From Providencia stuartii (lineage in GTDB: Bacteria > Pseudomonadota > Gammaproteobacteria > Enterobacterales > Enterobacteriaceae): a DNA stretch of 64,000 nucleotides. The position numbers and the translations under genes are program-made. Location: NCBI RefSeq assembly GCF_029277985.1, contig NZ_CP119546.1:3906001-3970000 (forward strand), in the 5' to 3' direction. This document shows, piece after piece, positions 8,390 through 18,298 of this stretch (within the stretch, counting starts at the first letter, position 1; each line of letters starts with the position of its first letter). Below the pieces are notes generated by a model, which was not told the DNA's origin, did not search any database, and saw nothing but the letters and a program-made list of their open reading frames with translations.

Positions 8390-9151
8390 CTAGTTTTTCT
8401 CAGGAACTACATGGCAATTAGGACCTTGGCATGTAAAGGTCAATGTTGGCCGACCACCATAATCATTGATATACGTCAGCACAGGACTCGTTCCCAATGC
8501 ATTCGCACTTCCTGCTAATGGTTGGCGACTTTTTGGTGCAACCATCACTGGCTCAAATCCAGAGACTGTTGCTCCTTCTTTACGTGGCGTAGCATCTACA
8601 ATTGTGACGTAATAAGGTGTTGGATTAACCAGTGTATATTGGTCACCTTGCCGAGTTAGCGTCACTTTTTCTTGCCATGGATTATCCCTTTGTTCGCGAG
8701 TTGGAATGATCGCTTTTGGGCGATAAAACAACTTAATGCGCGTTTGTAATGCGAGTTGCAATGTGTTCGGTTTATCACTTTTTGGCGGAATTTCGCGCAA
8801 GTTAAAGTAATACACTGATTCTCTATCTTGAGGGAGTTTAGCAACACTGGGTAATGCTTGAATTTTGACTTGGCTTTTTGCCCCAGGCTCAATCCGCTGC
8901 ACGGGAGGAAGCACGGTAAATGGGTCGCTAACTTTTTCACCCTGCCCATTTTCAATCCAACCTTGAGCTAAATATGGCAGCTGTTTGTTTTCATTACTGA
9001 CATTCAGGCTTATTGACTTATCTTCACCGGTGATAATCGCTCTTGTTCTATCCAGTGCAATGGCAGCATGCGCGTTGGGTAACATTATCGATGAAAAGAC
9101 GCCCCCTAAAAATAACATTGAGGCACGATAACCTATTATTTTACTTATCAT
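8390..9151 (-). CDS. Periplasmic fimbrial chaperone, MrpD/PapD-like
   Basis: A 253-residue PapD-family chaperone. Signal peptide ends at ANAHA; the mature protein starts IALDRTRAIITGEDKSISL, containing the arginine of the subunit-binding cleft. The PYLAQGWIEN strand, the FTVLPPVQRIEPG hydrophobic strand used in donor-strand complementation and the YYFNLREIPP motif are all intact. It folds and escorts pilins to the usher. The C-terminus carries two cysteines (FTCQGPNC), probably a disulfide. It lies just downstream of the usher, the usual order in MR/P-type operons. Confidence 0.92.
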   Translation of the reverse strand: MISKIIGYRASMLFLGGVFSSIMLPNAHAAIALDRTRAIITGEDKSISLNVSNENKQLPYLAQGWIENGQGEKVSDPFTVLPPVQRIEPGAKSQVKIQALPSVAKLPQDRESVYYFNLREIPPKSDKPNTLQLALQTRIKLFYRPKAIIPTREQRDNPWQEKVTLTRQGDQYTLVNPTPYYVTIVDATPRKEGATVSGFEPVMVAPKSRQPLAGSANALGTSPVLTYINDYGGRPTLTFTCQGPNCHVVPEKN

Positions 9152-9257
9152 ATAACTATCTTCCTATTCTTATCACTTTAAAGGTAAGTTGTTTCACTAT
9201 CTGGCCAGCAGATGCACTCTGTTTCCGTCTATCCACACAATCACTCTTGCTTGTGCC

Positions 9258-11792
9258 TCACTGATTACTGGAAAGGTGGCATGGCAATAACCAACGAGAT
9301 AACAGCATCTCTCCTTCAGGTAGCTGATCGGGTAAGGTGATCTCACACTGTACCTGCTCATCCCAACGTACTTTTAATACATCTTTAGGATTCAAACCGG
9401 TTAAATAAGTCACGCCATCATCACCAACCATGCCGACATTCTGTCCACGTTTATTCAGTACTGTCGCCCCAAACGGCGGCGTATCGTCGTTCGATAAACG
9501 CAATACGGCCATTCCACTATGCCCAGCCACGACCTCAAATTGACGATAACCAATCGCCCCTTCGGTTAAAGTGCCTTGTTTTATCGACTGAGACACCTGT
9601 GCGTTTTCAGGTAACGAGTTCAAGTCCACGCTAATTTGGTTGCGGTAATAGCTATTCACATCAGTGATGACAGCCTGCCCAAAACGGTTGCTTCGTATCA
9701 CTGAGCCATAACCACGTAATGGAATATCTGCAACACCATCCGTATCAACAAATATCCGCGTTCCACCTAATTGGTTATTTCTATGCATCACAGCGCCATT
9801 TTCTGTGGCAGTAAATCCGCCTTGAAATGACAAGCCAGCGGAGCGATAGCGATCTTGTTGATACGTTGCATTCGCATTAACTTGAGCTAAATCACCTTGA
9901 TAAGTGTAATAACCACTCATCAGCGCACCTGATTGCGCCCACCCCGTACTTAACTGGTAATTGCTACGTTCATCGAACCGGTTGTAGTAGCTAATACGCT
10001 GAGTGCTGTCACTTTGATCCCAACTACTATTCAGGCTAACAGACCCCCTATCTCCCCATGGTATGGAGAGTGAAGCGTACATACCATCATCATTTATTCC
10101 GCGATAGCGGTTGCGATAGCCCGTTACATTGACACTTAAATTTTTCCACTTATCGACATCAAAATAGCGCGCTAACGAGAGGCTATAACGATCGTTATCC
10201 GGCTGATCCCAATATGTTTGATGATAATAATTAACGTATGCACTCAACCCAGTTTCAGGAAATTGCTGGTTATACGAGAGGGTATACATCTCTTTACTGT
10301 TGTATTGACGCACTTCAGTAGCCTGTGCCTCTAAATACTCAGACATACTCATAAAACCTTGTTCGGAAAAACGGTACCCAGCAAAAGTCACTTGGCTGTT
10401 ATAAGCATCAAAGTGTTTTGAATAGCTCAAGCGATACGAACTTCCCCGATAAGTTTTATCACCGATATCCTTTAAGTCTTTCAAATGAGCACGCGCATGC
10501 GTTACATCAAATGAAAGAGCCCCGAGCACCTTTAAATCTCGCCCAATACCAAAAGCAGCAGAGTTATAATTCTCTGAGGTCATTCCGCCACCAAACAGAG
10601 ACCAACCATTATTCACTCCCCATGAAAACTCACCGCTAGCAAAGTTTTCTCCTCTCACTTGGTGGCGCCAATCAGTGGGGCGACCTGCTGCAAGCTTATA
10701 GCGTAGGAGTCCAGGTCGAGTCAGATAAGGTACGCTCGCAGTATTTACAGTGAATGTTTGTGTTGAACCGTCTTGTTCTTTCACTTCGACATTGAGCTCA
10801 CCCGTCAGTGCGTCATTCAGGTCTTGAATACGAAAAGGACCTGCTGCAACTTGAGTCTGATAGATAATTCGCCCTTGTTGGCTCACAATCACGGTTGCGT
10901 TACTTTTGGCGACGCCTGTCACTTCAGGTGCATAGCCTCGTAAATTTGGCGGCAACATATTGCTATCAGTCAGTAAACTCAGTCCCGTAAAGCGAAAATT
11001 GTCGAAGATGTCAGAACTCAGGTAGTCCTCTCCGAGTGTCAATTTAGCGCCTAACGGTTTAACCGAGCGGTACATGTAGTAACGGTTCCAATCTAACGAT
11101 GACGTTGAATCTTGACCTTGTTGCTTATCAAAGCGCAGCTGCCAGTCAGCTCGTACTCGCCAAACATCTAAGTTAATCCCCATCACCCCATTACCACTGG
11201 CGTTGTAGCTGGTTTGCAGTCCACTTCTTGTCTGTTGGCCAATTTGCATATTCAAGTTATAGTCAAGTAACGCTCCTGGTATCCCCTCTTCCCAACGAGC
11301 TGGAGGATCCCAGTTCTCCGCCGTATACTCTAAATAAGCTTGCGGTAAACTAATGTACAAAGCCGAGGAGGCTAAATCAGCTTTGACTTCCATCCCTGGG
11401 AGACTCTCTAATGACAAACACTGATCTTGATGCCACCACTGTAATGTCGGCAATAAATTAGGCTTAAGACCGAGTTGTTGCACTAATGTAGGGCTTAAAC
11501 ATGCTTCACTTTCATTCCTCTGGTGTTCTGGCGCATAATAAAAAACAGTTTGTTCAGGAATACTTTGTTTATTTAGAAAAATAGTAAAACTGTATTCTCC
11601 GGGCATTAAATAACCGGGACGAGAGAACTGGCTTAAATCAATATTCGCCTGATCATTGACGTCCAAAATATCGGTATTAAACTCTATTTCAGTCGCATTT
11701 GTTGTTAAGCTGATGACCAAGGTTGCAAGTAACCCTGCTCTGTATGGCTGAACAAATCGTAATAACGGCGAATAAATACAATTTAGGGTCAT
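9258..11792 (-). CDS. Fimbrial outer-membrane usher, MrpC/PapC-like
   Basis: An 844-residue usher that forms the outer-membrane pore through which pilins are assembled. It shows the N-terminal domain (IEFNTDILDVNDQANIDLSQF), the start of the barrel (LDYNLNMQ), the plug region around PPNLRGYAPEVTGVAKSNATV, the GPFRIQDL motif and the C-terminal domains (GYRQFEVVAG, then FGATVLNKRGQNVGMVGDDG). A terminal cysteine pair (VQCEI and LLPCH) is typical of ushers. Length fits the family. It is co-oriented with the pilins and chaperone. Confidence 0.94.
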   Translation of the reverse strand: MTLNCIYSPLLRFVQPYRAGLLATLVISLTTNATEIEFNTDILDVNDQANIDLSQFSRPGYLMPGEYSFTIFLNKQSIPEQTVFYYAPEHQRNESEACLSPTLVQQLGLKPNLLPTLQWWHQDQCLSLESLPGMEVKADLASSALYISLPQAYLEYTAENWDPPARWEEGIPGALLDYNLNMQIGQQTRSGLQTSYNASGNGVMGINLDVWRVRADWQLRFDKQQGQDSTSSLDWNRYYMYRSVKPLGAKLTLGEDYLSSDIFDNFRFTGLSLLTDSNMLPPNLRGYAPEVTGVAKSNATVIVSQQGRIIYQTQVAAGPFRIQDLNDALTGELNVEVKEQDGSTQTFTVNTASVPYLTRPGLLRYKLAAGRPTDWRHQVRGENFASGEFSWGVNNGWSLFGGGMTSENYNSAAFGIGRDLKVLGALSFDVTHARAHLKDLKDIGDKTYRGSSYRLSYSKHFDAYNSQVTFAGYRFSEQGFMSMSEYLEAQATEVRQYNSKEMYTLSYNQQFPETGLSAYVNYYHQTYWDQPDNDRYSLSLARYFDVDKWKNLSVNVTGYRNRYRGINDDGMYASLSIPWGDRGSVSLNSSWDQSDSTQRISYYNRFDERSNYQLSTGWAQSGALMSGYYTYQGDLAQVNANATYQQDRYRSAGLSFQGGFTATENGAVMHRNNQLGGTRIFVDTDGVADIPLRGYGSVIRSNRFGQAVITDVNSYYRNQISVDLNSLPENAQVSQSIKQGTLTEGAIGYRQFEVVAGHSGMAVLRLSNDDTPPFGATVLNKRGQNVGMVGDDGVTYLTGLNPKDVLKVRWDEQVQCEITLPDQLPEGEMLLSRWLLPCHLSSNQ

Positions 11793-11887
11793 GGTATCGA
11801 CCTTCTTATATATTCTTTTTTCGTGATGTCATTGCATGATTGAATTGAGTCATCTTCCCTGAAAGCCCAGATGACATTACGTCTTCG

Positions 11888-12424
11888 TTATTCATAATCC
11901 AATTTAAAGCGCAACTGACTGTAATATTGTCCTGAACTCAGCGGACGATGATTAGCGACTAACCGCAATTGATAGATTAATTCTCGGTTCCCCTCAACGA
12001 GTTGATTAGAAGACATACCTTGACCTGGAATTACGATTTCACCATCGTTATCACGCTGAATTAGCAAACCGACACCTTTGGCTTGCCCGCTCACACCAAA
12101 TAACCCTTTTTCATGAGGGCCATCAAAGGTAATACGAAAATATTGCCAATTCGGTTTATTCGGATCTTGTTGTTCAAGAACACAATTCATTAATCGAATC
12201 ACAAAGGGGCGTGTTGGTCCTTGCCCATCACGACGAATTTGTGTCAGCGCTAAGCTTCCCATATCAACAGTTTGGTCACGACTTCCCACATCAATAGCAC
12301 AAGCTGTTTCAATTATGCTTCCATTCATCTTGACTGAGCCTGATGCGCTTATTGAAGGAGCAAAAATCAAAGCACATATTCCTAGACCGATTGAAAAAAC
12401 ACCGCTGCCTATTGGATTATTCAT
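11888..12424 (-). CDS. Fimbrial subunit, MrpB-like
   Basis: A 178-residue exported pilin between the major subunit and the usher. Signal peptide ends near SISAS; the mature part has VKMNGSIIETACAIDVGS with the first cysteine, VDMGSLALTQI, the second cysteine in IRLMNCVLEQQ, and a C-terminal RFKLDYE strand. Position and sequence fit MrpB/PapH-type subunits, thought to end fibre growth or anchor it, but a minor-subunit role cannot be excluded. A possible attenuating hairpin precedes it at 12457-12485. Confidence 0.82.
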   Translation of the reverse strand: MNNPIGSGVFSIGLGICALIFAPSISASGSVKMNGSIIETACAIDVGSRDQTVDMGSLALTQIRRDGQGPTRPFVIRLMNCVLEQQDPNKPNWQYFRITFDGPHEKGLFGVSGQAKGVGLLIQRDNDGEIVIPGQGMSSNQLVEGNRELIYQLRLVANHRPLSSGQYYSQLRFKLDYE

Positions 12425-12456
12425 TCTTATTTCTCACTCAAAATTCAGTTAGGGAT

Positions 12457-12485
12457 GAGCCAAAAACATCCTTGTTTACTGGCTC
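12457..12485 (-). terminator. Hairpin between major pilin and next gene (operon 1)
   Basis: Arms GAGCCA (12457-12462) and TGGCTC (12480-12485) flank a 17-base loop that, on the minus strand, contains a T run. Located between the first and second pilin genes, it may partly stop transcription so that the first subunit is made in excess. The stem is short and no T run follows it. Confidence 0.35.
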
Positions 12486-12493
12486 AATATGAA

Positions 12494-13030
12494 TTATTCG
12501 TAAGACATCGTGAAATCTGCAACAGAGCTGAAATCACCAGCAGTAATGGTAGAGATATCGCCACCATTACCCATTAGGTATGCAGAGAAACGTAAGGTAT
12601 TATTACCTTCTTGAATATTTTGGAAGGGTGTTGCGGTACCCAGTGTGATGACATTCCCGTTACCCGTCGTAATTTGAACGCCCGCACCTGAACCAGTACC
12701 AACAATACCGAGCGTTTTATTGGTATTATCGAAGGCTGCGGATGCGCCAGTAAATACCAATTGCACCCCCTTAGTGAGGTTCGTGATATCACAGTTTTCC
12801 AGTGCAATGTCAAATACGCGTGGTGAAGATTTACCACCATCAACTAATGCCATATTAGAAATGAGGCCCAGATCAACAGTTTGATCGATAGAGTCTGGAG
12901 AGATAGAGCATGGCGCATCAATAATAGCCCCTTTAAATGTGACTTTTCCATGTCCTTGGTCTGCTGCATTTGCGGCAGATGCTAGACCTAGCATCATAAA
13001 AGTTGCTATTGCAATTGATTTATTTTTCAT
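12494..13030 (-). CDS. Major fimbrial subunit, MrpA-like
   Basis: A 178-residue pilin with a clear signal peptide (MKNKSIAIATFMMLGLASAANA), then GHGKVTFKGAIIDAPCSISPDS, the hallmark opening of MR/P and related major pilins. The second cysteine is in IALENCDIT, the LVFTGASAAF strand follows and the C-terminus ends in FTMSYE. It is the first structural gene of the operon, as mrpA is. Its codons look better adapted than those of the minor subunits, in line with high expression. The MrpJ-like regulator lies 190 bases upstream on the same strand. Confidence 0.9.
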   Translation of the reverse strand: MKNKSIAIATFMMLGLASAANAADQGHGKVTFKGAIIDAPCSISPDSIDQTVDLGLISNMALVDGGKSSPRVFDIALENCDITNLTKGVQLVFTGASAAFDNTNKTLGIVGTGSGAGVQITTGNGNVITLGTATPFQNIQEGNNTLRFSAYLMGNGGDISTITAGDFSSVADFTMSYE

Positions 13031-13223
13031 GAATAAAACCTATAACCTATTAATTGTAAAACATACGGATGATTAACAAGGAAATAAAATTTCCCACTAC
13101 AGATTTAAATGCCAATCATTTATTTAATTAAAAAATCAAATAAACAAAATGAACAACTAAATAAAAATAGTTTGATTAAAAATAAAAAAGGAACCCAAAA
13201 AGAATAAAAACCACAATTAAAAA

Positions 13224-13628
13224 TTAATAGTATTTAACTGATGAATCACTAATTACATCAAAAAAAGCATCTTTATGTAATAAATTAGAGCTTATATAAT
13301 TATTCGTTAATACTTTCTCATAAATCAAAAATAGCTCATAATTACTATTTTTAATTTCTTTCGTCACAATATTAAAGAATTCGAAAATAGGCACTTCCAA
13401 GAAATATAATATACCTAAAATCATATCCACAGTGATATAGTTAATGCCATTTTCGTATCGTGAAATTTGTTGTTGTGACATACCGACTTCTTTCGCTAAT
13501 TTCTTTCCTGATATGCCATAGGACTTTCTAAGTTTAAACAATACACGACCAATAATGACAGCCATTTCTTTTTTTATTGCCACTTTGTCACTTTCACTTA
13601 AAGGTCGTGAATTTATTTTTAAAAGCAT
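13224..13628 (-). CDS. MrpJ-like XRE-family regulator of fimbriae
   Basis: A 134-residue protein with one Cro/CI-type helix-turn-helix at about residues 28-85 and the segment SQQQISRYE at residues 51-59, the motif shared by MrpJ paralogues of Proteus. MrpJ represses flagellar genes and thereby links fimbriation to loss of motility; that role is inferred here. In MR/P operons mrpJ is the last gene, whereas here the regulator is upstream of the major pilin, on the same strand. The C-terminal 50 residues are divergent and hydrophobic. Confidence 0.85.
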   Translation of the reverse strand: MLLKINSRPLSESDKVAIKKEMAVIIGRVLFKLRKSYGISGKKLAKEVGMSQQQISRYENGINYITVDMILGILYFLEVPIFEFFNIVTKEIKNSNYELFLIYEKVLTNNYISSNLLHKDAFFDVISDSSVKYY

Positions 13629-14635
13629 GCCGTTACTCCACTAAAAATCAAAACATAATATTAATTCACTCTTCTATTTCCAATTCATAACCATTGTTAC
13701 GCTGTAAAAGTGTATTAATTATCATGGAGTAGCATCATAAATGCAACGCAGCCTATTATTAGCAATAAAAAAAACACCATTTATGCGTAAGTGAAAATAT
13801 ATAAAGCCAATAATAAAACAACGACTTAAAAAATATTGTTAAGTTATTCATGTCAATGAGGCAGCATTTTATAACAAACAAATCAAAAAAAGACTAAAAA
13901 TATGATTTTTAATCCCTAAAGTAATAAATTTTAACAGCTTGAAAAAATATCAAATAATTAATAACAAAATGGATAACTAAAACCCACAATTAGGTGATAC
14001 TGACTAGCACGCTAAGTTTCATATTCTTTTTTACAATAACCTCATTAATTAACTTAAAAATCATAATATTAATAATATCGTTTCTTATCTATTCGCCACT
14101 CATACTGAAAACAGTCTATGAACACACTTAAATTTCACAAAATACCCCCAATACACACAATAGAGGTTATTTTTAATAAAGTTAGCCTTCAGGGAACGAT
14201 ATTTTTTTCATAAAAGGAGTAAAGCGATATGATATTTTTTCTCCCTCTTCTTCTTTTCCCCTTTAAAATATGAGTAAAAAATAATAAATCAGCGAGCTTT
14301 AGTTCAAAACATGGCGCTACTTGCGATAAATAACCAATAACCTCTTTTTTTAGGCCTCAAATCAATCAAAACACGCCATATGTCACCTTATATTTTTCCT
14401 AATTTCCGACTATTTATTGATTCAAAATGAGGGGAGCCAGACATAATCAAGTCACAATGAAGATAGCAATGATATCGTTGTTACGATTATAATACTGATG
14501 ACGTATTTGCCGGTTCTTGCTAAGATTCATGCTGAAAGCATACCGATTTTCAGTGAATTAACCGCTAAGCGTTTATCGATTTTATCGGTCTAATACCCTA
14601 GTCACTTTTTATTATATAAAACCTAATGAGTCATT
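13629..14635. other. AT-rich intergenic region upstream of fimbrial operon 1
   Basis: About 1 kb with no credible gene. It must contain the promoter of the MrpJ-like regulator and probably of the operon. I looked for a pair of long inverted repeats that would mark an invertible promoter as in P. mirabilis mrp, and saw none by eye; no recombinase gene is present in the window. Confidence 0.5.
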
Positions 14636-14988
14636 ATGTCTGTTATTGATGATTGGGCTGAGCGCCACATTCAAGAAGCCCTAAGCAAAGGTGAACTAAA
14701 CAATCTACAAGGGGAAGGTAAACCGCTATTACTGGATGATGATAGCCAAGTCCCACCTGAATTACGGGCGAGTTATCGCATACTAAAAAATGCAGGTTAT
14801 CTACCTCCCGAATTGCGCTAACCTTGGTCGATATGTTGAAAGGTTTAGAACCTGATAATCCCAGCTATCTCCCTTTAAGCAAACAACTGTCTTTGTTAGA
14901 ACTGAAACTTAAACAAGCCAATGTGAATACTGACTTTTTACATGGTGAATATGAAATGCCTATTCGCCAACACTTTAAGCCTAAGTAA
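14636..14988 (+). pseudogene. DUF1992 (YhdN/DnaJ-homologue C28-like) gene, frameshifted
   Basis: The first part reads WAERHIQEALSKGELNNL, then the conserved PLLLDDDSQVPPELRASYR and LPPEL before a stop at 14819-14821. A different frame then continues the family: ALTLVDMLKGLEPDNPSY, LSLLELKLKQANVNTDFL and ends at 14988. Compared with E. coli YhdN, about five residues after PPEL are missing, which fits a deletion of roughly 16 bases near 14815. The intact protein would be about 120 residues; the family's role is poorly known. As written the gene yields a 61-residue truncated product. A sequencing error is less likely than for a single-base change, since several residues are missing. Confidence 0.78.
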
Positions 14989-14993
14989 CCCAC

Positions 14994-15683
14994 TCATCTC
15001 CCCAAGCGATATTCCATTGGTGTTTTACCATAGAATTGGCGAAATGCTTGGCTAAAAGCCGAATGAGAGTCATAGCCGATCGCTAATGCAACCTGCTCAA
15101 TTGAAAGAGTTCCCATCAATAAACGGCATGCGGCTTCCATTCGCTGTTGTAATACAAATTGCATCACGGTTAGCTGAGTCTCTACTTTAATTTTGCGCTG
15201 TAATGTACTGACGGACATACAGAATGCATTAGCCATATCTTGGCAACTAATTGGCCGATGTAAGCGCGCATCAACCCATTGCGTAATGCTATCAATCCAC
15301 TGAGATTGTGGTTTCAATTGTGCGAGTAGTAATTTTGCGATAACCGTATTCTGCTCAGGTGGCTGGGGGAAATTTTGTAACCAATTTAATAATCCCATTG
15401 CCGCCGGAGTTAACGAAAAGTAGGGCGTTTTTTCATCAACACGCCATTGTGAAGCGATTGGCATTTCCAAAACATAGTTTTGGTTACCTGTTTGTCCGCT
15501 AAAGGCATGGCTCACACCCGGAGCGATTATCACCCCGTTGCCTGCCCCCAACAAAAAATGTTGTCGATGCATATTAATTTCCATTCCACCAGCTAATGCA
15601 AAGACAATTTGCCATTGCCCATCATGCTGATGAGAAACAACATCTTCGGAATATTGGCGGTAATGTAATTCAGGCAATAACAA
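14994..15683 (-). CDS. AraC-family transcriptional regulator
   Basis: A 229-residue regulator with an N-terminal cupin-like sensor (HQHDGQWQIVFALAGG, then a GVIIAPGVSHAF strand) and a C-terminal AraC DNA-binding region at about residues 130-229. The first helix-turn-helix is around CQDMANAFCMSVSTLQRK and the second around IEQVALAIGYDSHSAFSQAF, followed by the family signature FRQFYGKTPMEYR. The inducer is unknown. It abuts the DUF1992 remnant (convergent, five bases between stops). No obvious target gene is adjacent. Confidence 0.87.
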   Translation of the reverse strand: MLLPELHYRQYSEDVVSHQHDGQWQIVFALAGGMEINMHRQHFLLGAGNGVIIAPGVSHAFSGQTGNQNYVLEMPIASQWRVDEKTPYFSLTPAAMGLLNWLQNFPQPPEQNTVIAKLLLAQLKPQSQWIDSITQWVDARLHRPISCQDMANAFCMSVSTLQRKIKVETQLTVMQFVLQQRMEAACRLLMGTLSIEQVALAIGYDSHSAFSQAFRQFYGKTPMEYRLGR

Positions 15684-15752
15684 AGGCGAACTCCTACTTG
15701 CTGGGCATAGTAGCAGTATAGCCTTTTTATTATTTAAATTGCAGCTAGCCTG

Positions 15753-16088
15753 TCAGGCAAGTCTCGCACCATTAGGCAGAGGTAAATTGAACTCAGCCAG
15801 AACGATAGCGCCTGTCTCGTCAGGAGCACCTGTAATAAGAACCTCAGATTTAATACCTGCGATGCGCTTGACCTCAAAGTTACATACGCACAATACACGC
15901 TTACCAACCAATTCTTCTGGTGTGTAATTGACAGTAATTTGTGCGCTCGAACGCTTAATACCTAATTCACCTAAATCCACGTCCATAACATAAGCAGGTT
16001 TTTTGGCTTTGCTATTCACTTCCGCTTTAATTATCGTACCAGCCCGCATTTCAACACGAGTAAAATCGTCCCATTCAATATGTTGCAT
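15753..16088 (-). CDS. csaA: CsaA-like tRNA-binding domain protein
   Basis: A 111-residue stand-alone OB-fold tRNA-binding protein. It carries FTRVEMRAGTIIKAE, the IKRSSAQIT motif, CNFEVKRIAGIKSEVL and LPLPNGARLA, all hallmarks of CsaA, a Bacillus protein with chaperone-like and tRNA-binding properties. E. coli YgjH is a more distant relative. I chose the ATG at 16088, with an AGGGA site; the longer frame from 16181 has no family support upstream. It lies upstream of the AraC gene on the same strand, about 70 bases away, with no evidence of a shared job. Confidence 0.88.
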   Translation of the reverse strand: MQHIEWDDFTRVEMRAGTIIKAEVNSKAKKPAYVMDVDLGELGIKRSSAQITVNYTPEELVGKRVLCVCNFEVKRIAGIKSEVLITGAPDETGAIVLAEFNLPLPNGARLA

Positions 16089-16427
16089 ATTTTTTCCCTG
16101 AGTTAAGTCATACATAAGTTTTAGGCTATCACAAACCTTGTGTAGAACTTTATCGCCAAACAGGCATTCTTTGTCGCGCAACCGTCATCGCAAAACGTTC
16201 CTCTCTAAGCATAACGAATACCGAAAATCGACATTTATCGCCGCTATATCCTTACCGTAATCTTATTTATATTCGTTATTCAATTCGTTACAAATACGGC
16301 TAGCTAATCTTAAAAGCTCAGTTTTTATGACTCTCTAGTGTTTATATGTCTTAAATTGGATTTATATGCCGATAAAGCGCTAGAATATATAAGAAGAACA
16401 TCTAATCACAAAAGAAAAGGATGTATT

Positions 16428-16985
16428 ATGTCGAATCAATATCAAATTGGTGTTGTTGTAGGAAGTTTACGTACAGACTCATACAATAAATTGGTCGCCA
16501 ATGCACTCATCAAGCTATTCCCAGCGCATTTCTCATTTCAATTTATTGATATCAGTCAACTGCCTTTATATAACCAAGATGCTGATCAACATGTTCCCGC
16601 CATTGTCACGGGTTTCAAATCACAAATTACTCAATGTGATGGCATTATTTTTGTTACCCCTGAATATAACCGTTCAATCCCCGGTGTTTTAAAAAATGCC
16701 ATTGACCAAGGCTCACGCCCATGGGGTGATAATTCATGGAATGGGAAACCAGCGGGTATTTTAGGGGTATCGATTGGAAATATCAGTACTGCTATTGCTC
16801 AACAGCACTTGCGTAATAGCCTTGCGTTTTTGAATATGCCAACGCTCAACCAACCTGAGTGCTATTTGAAATGGTTTGATGGTATGGTCGATGAACAAGG
16901 AAATTTTGCCCCTAAGAGTAAAGAGTTTATTCAAGCGTGGGCTGATGCTTATGCGCAATTTGTCATTAAGAATAGCAGCAAATAA
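16428..16985 (+). CDS. NADPH-dependent FMN reductase (YieF/ChrR-like)
   Basis: A 185-residue flavodoxin-like quinone/chromate reductase type protein. The FMN phosphate-binding loop GSLRTDSYNK is near the N-terminus and the family motif TPEYNRSIPGVLKNAIDQGSR is intact at about residues 78-98. Relatives reduce quinones, azo dyes or chromate with NAD(P)H. The ATG at 16428 follows AAAAGG; an upstream in-frame start at 16338 adds 30 residues unlike the family. A strong hairpin follows. Confidence 0.88.
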   Translation: MSNQYQIGVVVGSLRTDSYNKLVANALIKLFPAHFSFQFIDISQLPLYNQDADQHVPAIVTGFKSQITQCDGIIFVTPEYNRSIPGVLKNAIDQGSRPWGDNSWNGKPAGILGVSIGNISTAIAQQHLRNSLAFLNMPTLNQPECYLKWFDGMVDEQGNFAPKSKEFIQAWADAYAQFVIKNSSK

Positions 16986-16992
16986 TAAAACG

Positions 16993-17022
16993 AAAAGGGC
17001 ATCGCCGTTGCGATGCCCTGAT
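16993..17022. terminator. Bidirectional terminator between FMN reductase and potD
   Basis: Arms GGGCATCGC (16997-17005) and GCGATGCCC (17010-17018) form a nine-pair GC-rich stem with a four-base loop. A run of four A at 16993-16996 serves as U tract for the minus-strand potABCD operon; the plus side has only T, G, ATT. It lies between convergent genes. Confidence 0.8.
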
Positions 17023-17039
17023 TAAAAATCGCTAATATA

Positions 17040-18089
17040 TTAGCGACCTGCTTTTAGTTTCTGAAAATACTCTTCATACACAATATTTGCATTACCGACA
17101 TCACTTTGCCATTCACCTTTTTTCAACACCTCTTCACTTGGATACAGGGATGGATCATTAGCGATTTCTGGCGGTAGCATCTTCTTGGCTTCTAGGTTGG
17201 GTGTTGGATAACCGATCGTTTCCGCAACCTGTGCGGCAATTTCAGGGCGCAAGAGGAAGTTGATCAACTTATGTGCCCCTTCTGGATTTTTCGCATTTGC
17301 AGGGATAGCTAAGCTGTCCATCCAGAAAATTCCCCCCTCTTTTGGCCAAACAACGTCTATTGGTAAGCCGGCTTGACGCGCCACAAAGGCGGAACCATTC
17401 CACAGCATCCCAACATCAACTTCACCTTCAATAAATGGTGTTGCAGGGTTATCGGAGTTGAAAGCTAAAATATTTGGACGTAATTTTTGCAGCTCTTTAT
17501 AAGCTTCTTCAATTTGTTTAGGGTCTGTGGTGTTACCTGAATACCCCAATTTCGTCAATGCGACTTGGAATACCTCACGCGCATCGTCCATCATTAATAG
17601 GCTATTTTTATATTCGGGTTTCCAAAAATCAGCCCAAGAAGTCACCGAGCTAGGGTCAACCGCATCGCCGTTAATACCAATACCCGTTGCCCCCCAAATA
17701 TAAGGGATCGAGTAATCATTTTGTGGGTCGAATTCTTTATGCAGTAGATTCGGGTCAAGATTATTAAAATTACTGAGTTTGTTTTTATCAATTTTTTGTA
17801 ACATGCCTTCTTTACTCATTTTAGAAATAAAGTAAGTTGAAGGAACGACCAAATCATAAGCACCTTCTTTATAGGTCTTGAGTTTGGTGTACATGCTTTC
17901 ATTTGATTCGTAGGTGGAATAAATCACCTTGATCCCAGTTTCTTTAGTAAATTGCTCTAATAAACCAGGGGGAACATATTCTGTCCAGTTATAGAAATAC
18001 AGTACGTCTTTATTTTCGTCAGCAGCTGTAGCTGCGCCAATACTTGCAGCAACTAAGCCAGCCGCCAGCAGATAGGACCATTTTTTCAT
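17040..18089 (-). CDS. potD: Spermidine/putrescine ABC transporter, periplasmic binding protein
   Basis: A 349-residue periplasmic binding protein, the length of E. coli PotD (348). Signal peptide ends near ATAA; the mature protein begins DENKDVLYFYNWTEYVPPGLL, with the aromatic and acidic residues that line the polyamine site. It delivers spermidine and putrescine to the PotBC channel. I chose the ATG at 18089 (GAGGG upstream); the longer frame from 18131 adds residues ahead of the signal peptide. A 209-base gap separates it from potC. Confidence 0.93.
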   Translation of the reverse strand: MKKWSYLLAAGLVAASIGAATAADENKDVLYFYNWTEYVPPGLLEQFTKETGIKVIYSTYESNESMYTKLKTYKEGAYDLVVPSTYFISKMSKEGMLQKIDKNKLSNFNNLDPNLLHKEFDPQNDYSIPYIWGATGIGINGDAVDPSSVTSWADFWKPEYKNSLLMMDDAREVFQVALTKLGYSGNTTDPKQIEEAYKELQKLRPNILAFNSDNPATPFIEGEVDVGMLWNGSAFVARQAGLPIDVVWPKEGGIFWMDSLAIPANAKNPEGAHKLINFLLRPEIAAQVAETIGYPTPNLEAKKMLPPEIANDPSLYPSEEVLKKGEWQSDVGNANIVYEEYFQKLKAGR

Positions 18090-18298
18090 TACTGAGCATC
18101 CCTCAACAAAGTGTTTTTTTATACTCGCCATATTTCAAGTCACCCTTTATCACCGGATTACACCAATCGAAACTTGAATTATCTTGTGTATATATATCTT
18201 ATAGGCTCATAGAGAGCCCACCCTCATCGCCAAATGGCATCGAAATATGCGAGCTACTGACCCCAGTAGCAGCGCTGCGTATACAACATAAATAATGA

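Noticed and set aside
13031..13223. Possible invertible promoter as in P. mirabilis mrp
   Set aside because: No long inverted repeats were seen by eye and no recombinase gene is in the window.
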